Below are positions 36,378-46,182 of a stretch of DNA of 58,867 bases, piece after piece. Positions within the stretch are counted from its first letter, which is position 1; every line of letters starts with the position of its first letter. The translations under genes were made by a program, and so were the position numbers. Under the pieces are notes generated by a model that made no database searches, was not told where the DNA came from, and worked only from the letters and a program-made list of their open reading frames with translations. The stretch is taken from the NCBI GenBank assembly GCA_964374095.1, contig CAYJXJ010000005.1:1-58867 (forward strand), in the 5' to 3' direction. The DNA is from CAYJXJ01 sp964374095 (lineage in GTDB: Bacteria > Elusimicrobiota > Elusimicrobia > UBA1565 > UBA9628).

Positions 36378-37382
36378 ATGGGGCCTTCGCATCCCCGCCA
36401 GCCGCATCGCGCCGGCCCTCCCGCTCCCTCCGAATCCGGGCTGCGGAGCACGGTTCTGCTGATCCAGGCGATGATCGTGGTCTTCCTGCTGGGCTCGGCG
36501 TACCTGGGCTACGCGCGGACCCGGGCGTTTTTGAAAGGGGATTCCGCCGCGGCGCGCTGGATTCGCTCGCTCGGTTCCAAGCCGGAGGCCGCGGGGCCGC
36601 CCGCCCCCGCGGGGCTGTCGCCTCCGGCCGCGATTTCTCGCGGGACTCCCCCCACCGATTTCACCGGATCGAAGTCGCTGGGCATGATCCCGGTCCGGAA
36701 AAATACGCAGGCCGCCGCCCCGCCCGCCGATCCGGCGCCTTCGGATCAGCCCGCGGCTCAACCCGAACAGGCCCGGCTTGATTCGCCGCCTCCGGAGGAT
36801 GTCGATCTGGGCACCCTGGACCCGAGACTTCCTTCGCGGGTCACGGGGCCTGACGCGGGACCTCCGGCGAGGCCGGCGAAGCCGCGGCGGCTTGAGCGGG
36901 TGACGTTTACCGGGCCGACGGCGGTCAACGAGGATCAATCGACGCAGGCCCAAGCCGGCGGCCCGACGCAGGCGGAGACCCCCGCCGCGGCGGACCCGCC
37001 TCTGGAGCTCCCCAGCGCCCCGCTTGAGGCTCCGCCCGCGGCCCCGGCCCCGGCCGCGCGCAAGGCCCGCCAGGGATGGAAGCCTCCGGAAGTGAGCCTC
37101 ACGGGCGAATCTTCCCGGGGGCCCCAGGTCGCCCCGGGCACATCGGGGACGGTCCGCGGCGCCGGCGGCTCCCTGATCCAGGGGCGCTCCGGCTCTCCCG
37201 GCGGCGACGCGGTGCGCGCCACCGTCACGGAAGGTCTGCAGTCCTCCTACCACCCCGAAGCCGCCGACGGCACCGGGGTCTGCGCCAACCCCGGCTGGTG
37301 GCTCAACCACGCCAACATGATGTGCTACCACACGCGCGACGCCTGCGCCACCTCCGCGCTAGGCCCGTGCGTTCAGCGATGA
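36378..37382 (+). CDS. Membrane-anchored Pro/Ala-rich protein with Cys-rich end
   Basis: 334 residues. One transmembrane helix near the N-terminus (LLIQAMIVVFLLGSAYLGY), a ~200-residue Pro/Ala/Glu linker, then a short domain with GVCANPGWWLNHANMMCYHT and CATSALGPCVQR, whose four cysteines could form disulfides in the periplasm. Architecture resembles the proteins at 42848 and 48702. Unknown function. Confidence 0.55.
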   Translation: MGPSHPRQPHRAGPPAPSESGLRSTVLLIQAMIVVFLLGSAYLGYARTRAFLKGDSAAARWIRSLGSKPEAAGPPAPAGLSPPAAISRGTPPTDFTGSKSLGMIPVRKNTQAAAPPADPAPSDQPAAQPEQARLDSPPPEDVDLGTLDPRLPSRVTGPDAGPPARPAKPRRLERVTFTGPTAVNEDQSTQAQAGGPTQAETPAAADPPLELPSAPLEAPPAAPAPAARKARQGWKPPEVSLTGESSRGPQVAPGTSGTVRGAGGSLIQGRSGSPGGDAVRATVTEGLQSSYHPEAADGTGVCANPGWWLNHANMMCYHTRDACATSALGPCVQR

Positions 37383-37383
37383 C

Positions 37384-38532
37384 GTGAGCCGGCCCCCGCG
37401 GATCGCGATCGCCTGCCGGCAAGTCGCGGGCGTGACGGGCACCACCACCGGCATTATCGAGCACGCCCGCAGGCTCGCCGGGCTGGGGTGGCGGATCGAC
37501 GTCTTCGGCGAAAAGCTCGATGAGGCGCGTCTGGCGTCCGCGGGGGCGTGGGCGCGGCGGCTGCGCAATATCCCCTGGGGCGCCGCGCTCAAGCGCCGGG
37601 TCTTTTCTTGGCGCTTCGACCGGGCTCTGGCGCGGGAGGGCTACGATCTCGTTTGGGGGCATGGGGATACTCTGACGCAGGATGTCCTGAGCCTTCACAA
37701 CTGCGTCCATGAGGCCCATGAGCGAGTCCATGGGCTCCCGCTGCCACGCGCCTCCTCGGTGGGCCGGCTTCACGCCCGCATCCTGAGCGAGCGGCGCTTC
37801 AAGCTTTTGATCGCCAATTCCGTCCTCATGCGCGACGACGTCGTCCGCCGTTTCGACGTGCAGCCGGAAGCGGTGCGGGTCGTCCATCCCGGTCATGACC
37901 CGGCGCGATTTCGGCCTGAGGATCGGCTTTGCGGCCGCGCCCTGCGCCGCGAGCTCGGCGTCGGTTCCGGCGAACTCCTCGTGGGGCTTATCAGTTCCGG
38001 CGACTTCGTCAAGCGCGGTGTCGCCTTGTTCCTTGGGGGGTTGGCCGGCCTGCCCCCCAAGCTCAAGGAGGGGCTCCACGCCGTCATCATCGGCCGGGAG
38101 AGTCGCCTCGATCACTACCGGCGCCTGGCGGCGGGCTCGGGCCTCGGCGAGCGCATCCGATTCCTCGCTCCGGTTCCCGACGTGCAGCGCTGCTACCACG
38201 CCCTCGACGTCTACGTGCATCCCGCCCTCTTCGAGGAATTCGGGCAGAGCGTTCAGGAGGCCATGGCCTGCGGCGTCTGCGTGTTGGCCGGCTCCCGGGT
38301 GGGGGCCGCCGAGTTGTTGTCGGAAGACGCCCGGCGGATGCTCCTCGACGTCCCGGGGGAGGCGGGGCTCGCCGCGGCGCTCGCCAGGCTGCTTCGAGAG
38401 CCCGCCACCCGCCGGGGCTGGGCCGAGGCCGGCCGGGCGGCCGCTGCGGTCAACACCTGGGACCGTAATTTCGCCGCCACCCGCGCGGTTCTTGAGGAAC
38501 TTCTAATCCCGTCTCCCCGCCGCGCCGTTTAG
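37384..38532 (+). CDS. Glycosyltransferase, GT4-like (GT-B fold)
   Basis: 382 residues from a GTG 1 nt after the preceding stop. GT-B fold: N-terminal TGTTTGIIEHARRLAGLGW and SLHNCVHEAHERV acceptor half; C-terminal VVHPGHDPARF, GLISSGDFVKRG, and the nucleotide-sugar site HPALFEEFGQSVQEAMACG with EFGQSVQEA as the E-x7-E-like motif. Donor and acceptor not assignable. Confidence 0.87.
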   Translation: MSRPPRIAIACRQVAGVTGTTTGIIEHARRLAGLGWRIDVFGEKLDEARLASAGAWARRLRNIPWGAALKRRVFSWRFDRALAREGYDLVWGHGDTLTQDVLSLHNCVHEAHERVHGLPLPRASSVGRLHARILSERRFKLLIANSVLMRDDVVRRFDVQPEAVRVVHPGHDPARFRPEDRLCGRALRRELGVGSGELLVGLISSGDFVKRGVALFLGGLAGLPPKLKEGLHAVIIGRESRLDHYRRLAAGSGLGERIRFLAPVPDVQRCYHALDVYVHPALFEEFGQSVQEAMACGVCVLAGSRVGAAELLSEDARRMLLDVPGEAGLAAALARLLREPATRRGWAEAGRAAAAVNTWDRNFAATRAVLEELLIPSPRRAV

Positions 38533-38538
38533 TAGAAT
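38533..38538 (+). promoter_or_regulatory. -10 box of AsmA-like gene, leaderless spacing
   Basis: TAGAAT followed by ACCGCG and the ATG at 38545. The box begins 1 nt after the stop codon of the upstream glycosyltransferase gene. Confidence 0.6.
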
Positions 38539-38544
38539 ACCGCG

Positions 38545-40806
38545 ATGTCCAAGCAGCCCCGTGGCGGCCTTCTCTGGCGGGTGGCGCGGCGCTTGACGCG
38601 TCTCGTCGGCCGATTCTTCGGCATCATCTTCGTTTTCCTGATGCTCTCGAGCATCGGAACCGCCCTCTACCTGCGCCACGCCTTCGACTCGGAGAAGATC
38701 AAGGCCGTCCTGGCCACCCAGATCCAGGAGATACTTCACCGTCCGGTGCAAATTGAAGGGCTCATCATCACCCCGCGTGGGCTCAAGCTCCGCGGCCTGA
38801 AGGTGATCGAGCGCCTCGACATGCCCGGCAACGCCATGATCGACTGCGACTTCGCCGTCATCACGATCAAGCCCCTGCCGCTCCTCTACGGCCGCGTCGA
38901 GTTCGGGCATGTCCTTCTTTCCGCTCCGCGTATCCAGATCGTGCGCAATCAGGCCGGGGAGTGGAGCCTCTCCGATCTGTTCGTCTCCTCCCGCCCCGCC
39001 GCGTCCCGGTGGGGTCCGCTGGCCCTGCCCTTCGCGCTGGCCGCGGCACGCACCGAGATCGAAGACGGCTTGCTCACCATCGACGACCGCAAGGATGTCC
39101 AGCGCAACACCATCGAACGCTTCGACCTTGTCGTCTCCAATTTCGACGTCCGCGACCCCTTCGACTTCAAGGTCTCTTTCGACAACGTCAACAGTCTCGG
39201 CCGGCAGAGCGTGGCGAGTTCCTGGAAACTCCAGGGGAAGATGAGGCTGGCCGGGTTCGACTGGGCCCAGGCCTTCATCGATGCCCAGCGCGTGGCGGTT
39301 TCGGTGGACGGCCTGCCGGTCTCGGGCTCGGCGCGGCTGGCAAACTTCTCCCGGCCGGCTTTGGACGTCGAACTGCGAGTCGCCGCTTTCGAGCGCTCCC
39401 GGTGGCGCAAGTACCTTCCGGACTCCCCGGACTTGGTCCTGCCGGCTTCGCGCTGGCGCGGGCGCGTCTCCCTCGACGAGGCCCGCGGCCTTCGTTTCGA
39501 AAGAGTGCGCCTCGAAGCCGGGCCCCTGAGCGTGGGGGCCTCGGGGCGGCTCGATCTGGCCGGCGCGCGTCCGGCCCTGCGGGTCCAGGCCTCCCTCGGG
39601 GATTTTCCCATGGCCCGGGCCCGGGAATTTACGGGATTTTTCAGTTCCTACGGCGTCACGGGAGTCCTGGGCGGCGAGGCCGCTCTGGCCTGGGAAAAAG
39701 ACCGTTGGCGCGTGCGCCAGACCCGCCTCAAATGGCGCGGGGCCCGCGCCGCTTGGGACGGCAAGCGCTGGGCGGGGGATGTCGCCCTCGTCGCTTCGGA
39801 TGATTTCACGACGTACTCGATCGACGTCGCGGGCGGGACGTTGGAGGCCTTCGGCACGACCTTCACCGACGCCGCGCTGTCGGCGCGCTTCGCCGACGGG
39901 CTTCTCAGCCTCAAGGACGCGACCGTGAGGTGGGGAACCTCGACCCTCAAGCTCAAGGCCCAGGTGCGCGATCCCGCCAACATGAAGGAGATTATGTTCA
40001 AGGGGGAACTCGACCGCATCCGGTGGGAGAGCGCGCAGTCCCTGGTCGAATCCATCTTTCCGGAGATATCGTCCCGAACCGCGCCGGCTGCGGTCGTGCC
40101 GAAGACAGGGGCTCCCCAGACTCCGTTGGTCAGGGCCTTCAAGTATTCCATCCCCAAGAAATTCCCGGACACGACCGCCAAGGTCACCGTGGGAGAGATC
40201 TCCCATCGAAATTTCAACATCAAAAACGTCGATCTCTTCTGGAAAATCCGCGGCGTGTCGCCGTCGCTCAAGTACGTCAGCGGCGATGCCCTGCTGAACT
40301 TCGGCCCGGGCCGCATCGCCGACATCGCCGCGGTGCAGAAGGCGCATCGCTTCGTCGAGATCATCCTGATTCCGTTCGTCTTCATGCATAAAATGAACAA
40401 GCTCTCCGCCTTCAGCATCGCCACGGCCTATCCCACGACGCTCGATTTCAACCGCATCGGGGGCCAATACGTGATGCAGAGCGGCGTCGCGACGACCCGG
40501 TACTTCCACGTGGACAGCCCTCAGCTCGTCGCCTATGCCGACGGCATGGCCGATTTCGTCAAGGAGAGCGTCGATATGAACATTTTGACCCGGCTCCCCG
40601 AGTATAAAGGGGTGCTCCCGGAGTTTTTTAAGGACGAGGCCGGCCGAACGGCGATCGGCTTCCGGGTCAAGGGCAACCTCGCGTCCCCGGACCTCGACTA
40701 CCGCATGACCAAGATGAAGGCCGATGAGATCGAGAAAGCCCTCTCCGAGGCTATGGGTCGGGCCGCCAAAGATTTCGAACCGGAGGAGAAGTTGCGACGG
40801 CTATAG
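38545..40806 (+). CDS. AsmA-like envelope protein
   Basis: 753 residues. N-terminal transmembrane helix (FFGIIFVFLMLSSIGTALYL) followed by a long beta-rich periplasmic region with the AsmA-type opening (HRPVQIEGLIITPRGLKLRGLKV) and C-terminal LDFNRIGGQYVMQSGVAT and GNLASPDLDY. AsmA/TamB-like proteins are thought to form bridge-like grooves that move phospholipid between membranes; this placement is by resemblance. Confidence 0.75.
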   Translation: MSKQPRGGLLWRVARRLTRLVGRFFGIIFVFLMLSSIGTALYLRHAFDSEKIKAVLATQIQEILHRPVQIEGLIITPRGLKLRGLKVIERLDMPGNAMIDCDFAVITIKPLPLLYGRVEFGHVLLSAPRIQIVRNQAGEWSLSDLFVSSRPAASRWGPLALPFALAAARTEIEDGLLTIDDRKDVQRNTIERFDLVVSNFDVRDPFDFKVSFDNVNSLGRQSVASSWKLQGKMRLAGFDWAQAFIDAQRVAVSVDGLPVSGSARLANFSRPALDVELRVAAFERSRWRKYLPDSPDLVLPASRWRGRVSLDEARGLRFERVRLEAGPLSVGASGRLDLAGARPALRVQASLGDFPMARAREFTGFFSSYGVTGVLGGEAALAWEKDRWRVRQTRLKWRGARAAWDGKRWAGDVALVASDDFTTYSIDVAGGTLEAFGTTFTDAALSARFADGLLSLKDATVRWGTSTLKLKAQVRDPANMKEIMFKGELDRIRWESAQSLVESIFPEISSRTAPAAVVPKTGAPQTPLVRAFKYSIPKKFPDTTAKVTVGEISHRNFNIKNVDLFWKIRGVSPSLKYVSGDALLNFGPGRIADIAAVQKAHRFVEIILIPFVFMHKMNKLSAFSIATAYPTTLDFNRIGGQYVMQSGVATTRYFHVDSPQLVAYADGMADFVKESVDMNILTRLPEYKGVLPEFFKDEAGRTAIGFRVKGNLASPDLDYRMTKMKADEIEKALSEAMGRAAKDFEPEEKLRRL

Positions 40807-40809
40807 GGA

Positions 40810-40867
40810 GGGTCACATCCTAACATCTGACATAATCCTCGAATGTGTTAGATGTTAGGATGTGACC
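40810..40867. repeat. REP-like palindrome between AsmA-like gene and pyrE
   Basis: Arms 40810-40832 and 40845-40867 are inverted copies of GGGTCACATCCTAACATCT plus four bases, with one mismatch in 23 and a 12-nt loop. It starts 3 nt after a stop codon and ends just before the pyrE Shine-Dalgarno. Best preserved member of the family. Confidence 0.85.
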
Positions 40868-40880
40868 CCAAGGAGGCTTG

Positions 40881-41486
40881 ATGGCACCTTTGAAGAAGAT
40901 GGATGTTCTGGGTTTGCTGCAGGAGCACGGGGCTGTCGTTTCCGGGCACTTCCGGCTGGCCTCGGGACTGCACAGCCCGGTTTATATCCAGACCGCGCTG
41001 GTCCTGCAGTACCCGCACGTCGCCCAGCGCATCGCCAAGGCGATCTCGGCCAAGTTCCCGCAGGCCGTGGACGTGGTGATCTCTCCCGGCACGCCGTCGG
41101 TCGTGCTGGGCCAGGAAGTCGCGAGGGCGCGCCGCTGTCGAGCGATTTTCGCGGAGAGAAACGAGGGGGTCCTGGGTTTTCGAAGGGATTTCAAGCTCCA
41201 ACGGGGAGAGCGGGCCCTGGTCGTCGAGGACGTGATGACGACGGGCCGTCTCACGGGGGAGGTGGTATCACTGGCCACCGCCTACGGGGCGCGCGTGATC
41301 GGGGTGGGGGCCATCGTGGACCGTTCGATCGCGGCGCTGTCGTTGTCCGTCCCGGTGCGAACCTTGATCACCTACCCGCTTCAAGTTTCGCCGCCTGAGT
41401 CCTGCCCGCAATGCGCCGGCAAGGTCCCCCTGAGCGAGGCGCGTCCCCCGGGGGCGTCCGGTTTCGCGGGCGGGGGAGGGGAATGA
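40881..41486 (+). CDS. pyrE: Orotate phosphoribosyltransferase
   Basis: 201 residues. Transfers phosphoribose from PRPP to orotate in pyrimidine synthesis. PRPP-binding VVEDVMTTG at residues 114-122, plus the catalytic-loop region ARRCRAIFAERNEG. AGGAGG with 4-nt spacing supports ATG 40881 over TTG 40878. The C-terminal tail has a CPQC pair not needed for the fold. Overlaps purB by ATGA. Confidence 0.94.
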   Translation: MAPLKKMDVLGLLQEHGAVVSGHFRLASGLHSPVYIQTALVLQYPHVAQRIAKAISAKFPQAVDVVISPGTPSVVLGQEVARARRCRAIFAERNEGVLGFRRDFKLQRGERALVVEDVMTTGRLTGEVVSLATAYGARVIGVGAIVDRSIAALSLSVPVRTLITYPLQVSPPESCPQCAGKVPLSEARPPGASGFAGGGGE

Positions 41487-42793
41487 TCGAGCGCTACACC
41501 CGCCCCGAGATGGGCCGCCTCTGGTCGGAGGCGGCCCGCGTCCGGCTGATCCTCCAGGTCGAGGCGGCCTTCCTGGAGGCCCTGGCGGTCCGCAAGGCGG
41601 TCCCGCGCTCCGAGTTGAAGGTCTTGCGGGGAATCGTGAACCGGCCCCTCGCCGGACGCGCCAAGGAGTTCGAGGCGAAATCCGGCCACGAGCTCGTGGG
41701 CATCCTGTCGGCGGCCCTGGCCGAGGCGGGCGCCTCCGCGCCCAACCTGTCGCGGTATCTCCACTACGGGCTGACGTCGTCGGACGTCCTTGACACCGTG
41801 CTGGCGATTCAGCTTCGCGACGCCGCGAACCTTATCCTCAAGGGCTGGTCCGAGGTCGGCGCCCGGCTGAAGTCCTTGGCGCGCCGCCACCGCGGGACGT
41901 GGATGGCCGGCCGCACCCATGGAGTCCATGCCGAGCCCCTCACCTTCGGGGTCAAGCTTTCCGGCTGGCATTCCGAGGCCCAGCGCAATGTCGGGCGCAT
42001 CCTCCGAATCCGCGACTCCATCTCGTTCGGCAAGCTCTCGGGAGCGGTCGGCACCTTCGCGCATCTGTCCCCTGAGATCGAGGCCGAGGTCCTGGGGAAC
42101 CTTGGCCTCAGGCCCGAGCCCGTGGCGACCCAGGTGGTCCCCAGGGACCGCCACGCCGAGTACATGCAGGCCCTCGCGCTGTCGGCGGCGGCCGTGGAGC
42201 GCTACGCCGTTGAGATCCGCCATTTGCAGAGGACGGAGGTTCTTGAAGTGTCGGAGCCTTTCGGCGAGGGGCAGAAGGGCTCCTCGGCCATGCCCCACAA
42301 GCGCAACCCGGTGCTCTGCGAAAATCTCTGCGGGCTCGCCCGCTTGGTGCGTTCGTACGCCGACGCCTGCGTCGAGAACGTCGCGCTCTGGCACGAGCGC
42401 GACATCAGCCATTCGTCGGTCGAGCGCGTCGCCATGACCGATGGGACGATCCTCGTGGACTTCATGCTCCGGCGCATGGCCGCGGTCCTCGAGGGACTCC
42501 AAGTCTATCCCGAGCGCATGAAGGCCAACCTCGAGTCTTCCTTGGGGCTGGTTTACTCGCAGAAAGTGCTGCTGCGGCTCATCGACTCGGGGCTGGGACG
42601 GACCCAGGCCTACGAGGCGGTCCAGCGCGCGGCCCTGAGGACCGAGAAATCCCGGCGCCCCTTTCTGGATGAGCTGCGCCAGGAGCCCGCCGTTTCCAAG
42701 GCTCTCAAGCCCGCGGCGCTGGCCGCGTGCTTCGATCCCGCCTCTTACGGCGGGGAGATCGCGGAGCTCCTGAGGCGCGGCGGCGCGGCGTGA
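41483..42793 (+). CDS. purB: Adenylosuccinate lyase
   Basis: 436 residues. Cleaves adenylosuccinate and SAICAR in purine synthesis. Shows YGLTSSDVLDT at residues 95-105, GRTHGVHAEP with the catalytic His, and the superfamily signature SSAMPHKRNP at 267-276. Shorter type, as in Thermotoga and Bacillus. Coupled to pyrE, so one transcript serves both nucleotide pathways. Confidence 0.95.
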   Translation: MIERYTRPEMGRLWSEAARVRLILQVEAAFLEALAVRKAVPRSELKVLRGIVNRPLAGRAKEFEAKSGHELVGILSAALAEAGASAPNLSRYLHYGLTSSDVLDTVLAIQLRDAANLILKGWSEVGARLKSLARRHRGTWMAGRTHGVHAEPLTFGVKLSGWHSEAQRNVGRILRIRDSISFGKLSGAVGTFAHLSPEIEAEVLGNLGLRPEPVATQVVPRDRHAEYMQALALSAAAVERYAVEIRHLQRTEVLEVSEPFGEGQKGSSAMPHKRNPVLCENLCGLARLVRSYADACVENVALWHERDISHSSVERVAMTDGTILVDFMLRRMAAVLEGLQVYPERMKANLESSLGLVYSQKVLLRLIDSGLGRTQAYEAVQRAALRTEKSRRPFLDELRQEPAVSKALKPAALAACFDPASYGGEIAELLRRGGAA

Positions 42794-42847
42794 GGAGAGG
42801 CTCTCCTGGCAAAGCCCGCGTAGACAGATTATACTTAAGGAAACCGA

Positions 42848-43735
42848 ATGGATCCCCAATCCCAAGGCGCGCCGCGTCCCGATGAGGGGCGCGGGGCATC
42901 GCCGGAAAGCGCCCCCGCCCCTTCCGGCTCTTACCTCCCGAAGCCGGAGTTCCCCGCCCCCAAGTCCCGCCGGACCCTCGGGGCCGCCGCGGCGGCGGGC
43001 GCGGTCCTGGCGCTAGGGCTGGGCTATGCCGCCGTTTCGGGGATTTTCACTTCGCCCCCGAATCCCGCGGCGCCTTCCGGGCCTGTCGCGGCGGCCCAAA
43101 GCCGGGAGGAACGAGTTTTTTTCGTGAGCCTTGGGGATCGCGACGCCAAGGCGACCGAGATCGCGCGCGCGGCGATTCGCCGCGAGCAGAGCGGTACGGT
43201 GGCGACGGCCGCGCCTGGAACCCCCGCCGCCCCCTCCGGGAAGGGAGAACCGTCGCCCTCCGGGGACGCGCCGACTCCATTGTCGGCCGCCCGCGGGCAG
43301 GTCACCCCGCAGCCCGAGCCCGCGGCGTCTTCCCCGGAACGGCCGCGCGCCGGCCTCGAGTCCTTGACCGCGCCGGCCGCGCCACCGGCGGCTCCCCTGC
43401 CGGACCTCGCCGCGGCCCCGTCGGCGCTGCGTCAGGCCATCGCCGACGGGTCCATGAGCCTATTCACCTTCCGTTTTTTCGACTGGGCCGACCAGGACGG
43501 CGATATCGTGGATTTGCTCGTCGACGGCGTTCCTGTCGGCAGGGTCACGATCAGCCATGCCGGAGCCGAGCTCACCATCCCCTTGAAGCCCGGCCATACC
43601 CACCGCCTGGAAGTGGTCGGCATTCACGACGGCGGCGGCGGCATCACCTTCGGCGCCCAATCATCGGTGGGTGAGATGCGCACCCGGAGCATGACCCCGG
43701 GCGAGACCGAGGTCTGGACCATCGGGTTCAAATAG
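42848..43735 (+). CDS. Membrane-anchored protein with beta-sandwich-like C-terminus
   Basis: 295 residues, ATG at 42848 with AAGGA and a TATACT box at 42830-42835. Transmembrane helix (GAAAAAGAVLALGLGYAAVSGIF), then a Pro/Ala/Ser linker that contains a 64-nt in-frame repeat, then a C-terminal domain (RFFDWADQDGDIVDLLVDG, GHTHRLEVVGIHDGGGG) that looks like an Asp-rich Ig-like or calcium-binding beta domain. Its stop overlaps the next start (TAGTG), so it is the first gene of the AAA+/beta-helix operon. Confidence 0.6.
   Translation: MDPQSQGAPRPDEGRGASPESAPAPSGSYLPKPEFPAPKSRRTLGAAAAAGAVLALGLGYAAVSGIFTSPPNPAAPSGPVAAAQSREERVFFVSLGDRDAKATEIARAAIRREQSGTVATAAPGTPAAPSGKGEPSPSGDAPTPLSAARGQVTPQPEPAASSPERPRAGLESLTAPAAPPAAPLPDLAAAPSALRQAIADGSMSLFTFRFFDWADQDGDIVDLLVDGVPVGRVTISHAGAELTIPLKPGHTHRLEVVGIHDGGGGITFGAQSSVGEMRTRSMTPGETEVWTIGFK
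43226..43289 (+). repeat. 64-nt in-frame intragenic repeat, copy A
   Basis: Differs from 50373-50436 at 4 of 64 positions. Contains the small hairpin GCCGAC-TCCATT-GTCGGC. Both copies are read in the same frame and give PSGKGE, two variable residues, then PSGDAPTPLSA. Here it sits in the unstructured linker of a membrane protein. Confidence 0.85.
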
Positions 43736-44868
43736 TGACCAGAACGGGCTCCCTCCACCCGCTCATCCTGGTCATGGCTCTCGTCGGCATCGGCAGCGGG
43801 CTCGTCACGCTCTACCAGCGATTTCCGGAATCGGCGCCCATCATCTTGTTCGTGAGCCTCATCGGCCTCTGGTGGCGGCTCATGCAGCTGCGCCGGGAGG
43901 TCGGCCCCCATTCCGAGAGCCCGGAGTCCCTGGGGGTGCGGCAGCTGCGCTCCGTCGACGTCATCAGGTACTCGAGTTGGATCAAGGGCAATCTGCGCGG
44001 CCACGATGAGGCGGTCGACCGCATACTGCGGCGGCTACAACAGGGGCTCAGCCTCGCTGGCCGCAAGCGCACCCTGGGAGACTTCATGCTCGTGGGCCCC
44101 ACCGGCACGGGGAAAACTTTCCTGGCCGAACTCGTCTCCGAGGCGCTCTATCCGGAGGCGGAGCCCGTCCTCCTGCGCATGAACCAGTTCAAGCATTCCG
44201 ACGACGTCTACACGCTCCTGGGACCCCCGCCGGGCCAGCCCGGCTACGAGGTCGGCGGCGCGCTCACCCGTCCGGTCCTCGAAAACCCGAAGCGGGTCGT
44301 CATCCTCGATGAGATCGACAAGTGCCACCGGGACATCCAGCACTGCCTCTACAACATACTCGACACCGCCTATTGCCGGGAGAAGAGTTCCGGCCGCAGC
44401 GTGCTGTTCAACGCCTGCGCGGTTTTCGCGACCTGCAACGGCGGGGCCGCCGAGGTCCGGCGCGTCATGCGCGAGACCTCCGACGAAGCCGGCCGCATCG
44501 GACGCCTCCGGGACGCGTTGGCCCGGGAGGCGGGTTTCGAGAAGGCATTCTTGGCGCGCTTTGATGAGATCATCTTCATGGACGAGCTGGCCCCGATCCA
44601 TATCGCCGAGGTGGCTTGCCTCCAGATCGCCAAGTATTGGCGGGAATTCGGCATCGAGGTCACCTACGCCGACCCCGAGCTCATCGTCGAGGCCATGCGC
44701 AAGAACGCGGAGTTCCGCGAGTACGGGGTGCGCCAATTGGCGCACTTCATTCAAACTCTGACCGACGCCTCGATCGAGAGGGCGCGCCAGGGTGGGGCGC
44801 GCCACGTCCGGCTGGACATCGACCGCAGCAGCGGCGAGCTCGCCGTCCGCCTCCAAGAGTCATCGTGA
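43735..44868 (+). CDS. Membrane-anchored AAA+ ATPase, Clp-D2 type
   Basis: 377 residues, GTG start overlapping the previous stop. Two N-terminal hydrophobic segments (about residues 8-27 and 36-50), then a single AAA_2 module: Walker A GPTGTGKT at 121-128, Walker B VVILDEIDK, sensor 1 near VFATCNGG, arginine-finger region FLARFDEI and sensor 2 GVRQL. It lacks the N-domain, D1 ring and M-domain of ClpA/ClpB. Both hydrophobic segments together would leave the ATPase in the cytoplasm. Confidence 0.8.
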   Translation: MTRTGSLHPLILVMALVGIGSGLVTLYQRFPESAPIILFVSLIGLWWRLMQLRREVGPHSESPESLGVRQLRSVDVIRYSSWIKGNLRGHDEAVDRILRRLQQGLSLAGRKRTLGDFMLVGPTGTGKTFLAELVSEALYPEAEPVLLRMNQFKHSDDVYTLLGPPPGQPGYEVGGALTRPVLENPKRVVILDEIDKCHRDIQHCLYNILDTAYCREKSSGRSVLFNACAVFATCNGGAAEVRRVMRETSDEAGRIGRLRDALAREAGFEKAFLARFDEIIFMDELAPIHIAEVACLQIAKYWREFGIEVTYADPELIVEAMRKNAEFREYGVRQLAHFIQTLTDASIERARQGGARHVRLDIDRSSGELAVRLQESS

Positions 44869-46181
44869 CCGCCCCGGGACCGATCCAGGACGCCTGGGTG
44901 CAGATCTTCCTGGCCCTGGCCCTGATCTCCGGACTGCTGACCGCCTACGGCGTGATCGCCCGCATGCGGGAGCCCTTCAGGAGTCCCTGGGAACAGGCCT
45001 CCATCGCGCCCCCCGCCGGTTCCCCCGCGGCCCGGCCCGCCTCCCCGCTCGCCGCGCCGGAGAGCGGGGGCGCCTTCCGGTCCGAAACGTCGAGGTACGA
45101 TCCGGGCGCCGTCCGCCATCCCATCTCGGCCCCGCTATTTGACTACGGCGGACCGCCGGGCGTGGCGGCCGACGGCGGCCAGCCGGCCGCGGTCTTGGGG
45201 GGCAGCCCCGGACCCCGGCTTTCCGGCGCCGGCATCTCGCGCCGAATTACGGCCGCGACGCCGGGACGCTGGGTGGTCGACGCCGGGAAGGGCCCCGGCT
45301 CGGACACCGAATCCCTTGCCGACGCGATCTTTAGCGCGAAGGACGGCGACGTCATCGCCCTGCGCTCCGGGACCTATCCGGCCGGCTTTTCCATCGAGCG
45401 CTCCGTCGTCATATCCGGCCCGCCTCCCGGGCAGGCGCCGGCCGTTCTCCGCGCCGATACCCCGCCTGGACTGGTCATCGCCGCGGGGAAGGCGCTGATC
45501 ACCGATCTCTCGATTGTCGGCGACGTCGCCGGCGGGCCCCCGGGGACCGCCGTGGCCGTGGGCGGAGGACGCCTTCGGCTCGAACGGGTCAAGATCCGGG
45601 TCTCCGATGCGGTGCTGGCGATCAAAGTCGAGGCCGGGGAGTTGACGGCGCTCGACTGCGAGTTCGAGCAGGGCGAAGGCCAAGTGATGGTCATGGGAGC
45701 CGGTTCCAAGGCGGAGATATCCCAGACGTCTTTTAAGAGCCCGCGGACTTTCGGGGTTACCGCGGCGCATGAGGCCAGCCTCCGGCTTACGAATGTCACG
45801 GTTTCGGGCAGTCGGCACGGCGGCCTCCTGGCGTGGGGCGGGGCGATGGTGCGCGTCTCCGGAGGTTCCATCGCCGATAACGCCGCCTGCGGCATCGAGA
45901 CCCATGCCGCGGATATCCGCCTGGAGAAGACCGTGGTCACGGGAAACGCCTGCGGCATCCTTGCCATGGAGGACTCCCGGCTGAGCTTGCCGGGGGCCGT
46001 GCTCAAGCCCAACCGGCGTGGTTCGGTGGTTCGGGACGACCCGAGCCTCTCAGTGGTCCGAAAGCTGTTCCCCGATGTTCCGTTGGCCGCGCGGGCCGTC
46101 GGCTCCCCCCGGTCCCCCGCGCGCCGCTCCTTCGGCCGGTACGATATCTTCTCTGCCGATCCCGCGGGCAAGCGGAGATAA
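44865..46181 (+). CDS. Membrane-anchored parallel beta-helix protein 1
   Basis: 438 residues, GTG start overlapping the ATPase stop (GTGA). One N-terminal transmembrane helix (WVQIFLALALISGLLTAYG), a Pro/Ala linker, then from about residue 140 (GRWVVDAGKGPGSDTESL) a right-handed parallel beta-helix of short Gly/Val/Ile-rich coils (NVTVSGSRHGGLLAWGG). No pectate lyase or sulfatase active-site motif seen, so a scaffold or glycan-binding role is as likely as an enzyme. Confidence 0.7.
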   Translation: MTAPGPIQDAWVQIFLALALISGLLTAYGVIARMREPFRSPWEQASIAPPAGSPAARPASPLAAPESGGAFRSETSRYDPGAVRHPISAPLFDYGGPPGVAADGGQPAAVLGGSPGPRLSGAGISRRITAATPGRWVVDAGKGPGSDTESLADAIFSAKDGDVIALRSGTYPAGFSIERSVVISGPPPGQAPAVLRADTPPGLVIAAGKALITDLSIVGDVAGGPPGTAVAVGGGRLRLERVKIRVSDAVLAIKVEAGELTALDCEFEQGEGQVMVMGAGSKAEISQTSFKSPRTFGVTAAHEASLRLTNVTVSGSRHGGLLAWGGAMVRVSGGSIADNAACGIETHAADIRLEKTVVTGNACGILAMEDSRLSLPGAVLKPNRRGSVVRDDPSLSVVRKLFPDVPLAARAVGSPRSPARRSFGRYDIFSADPAGKRR

Positions 46182-46182
46182 A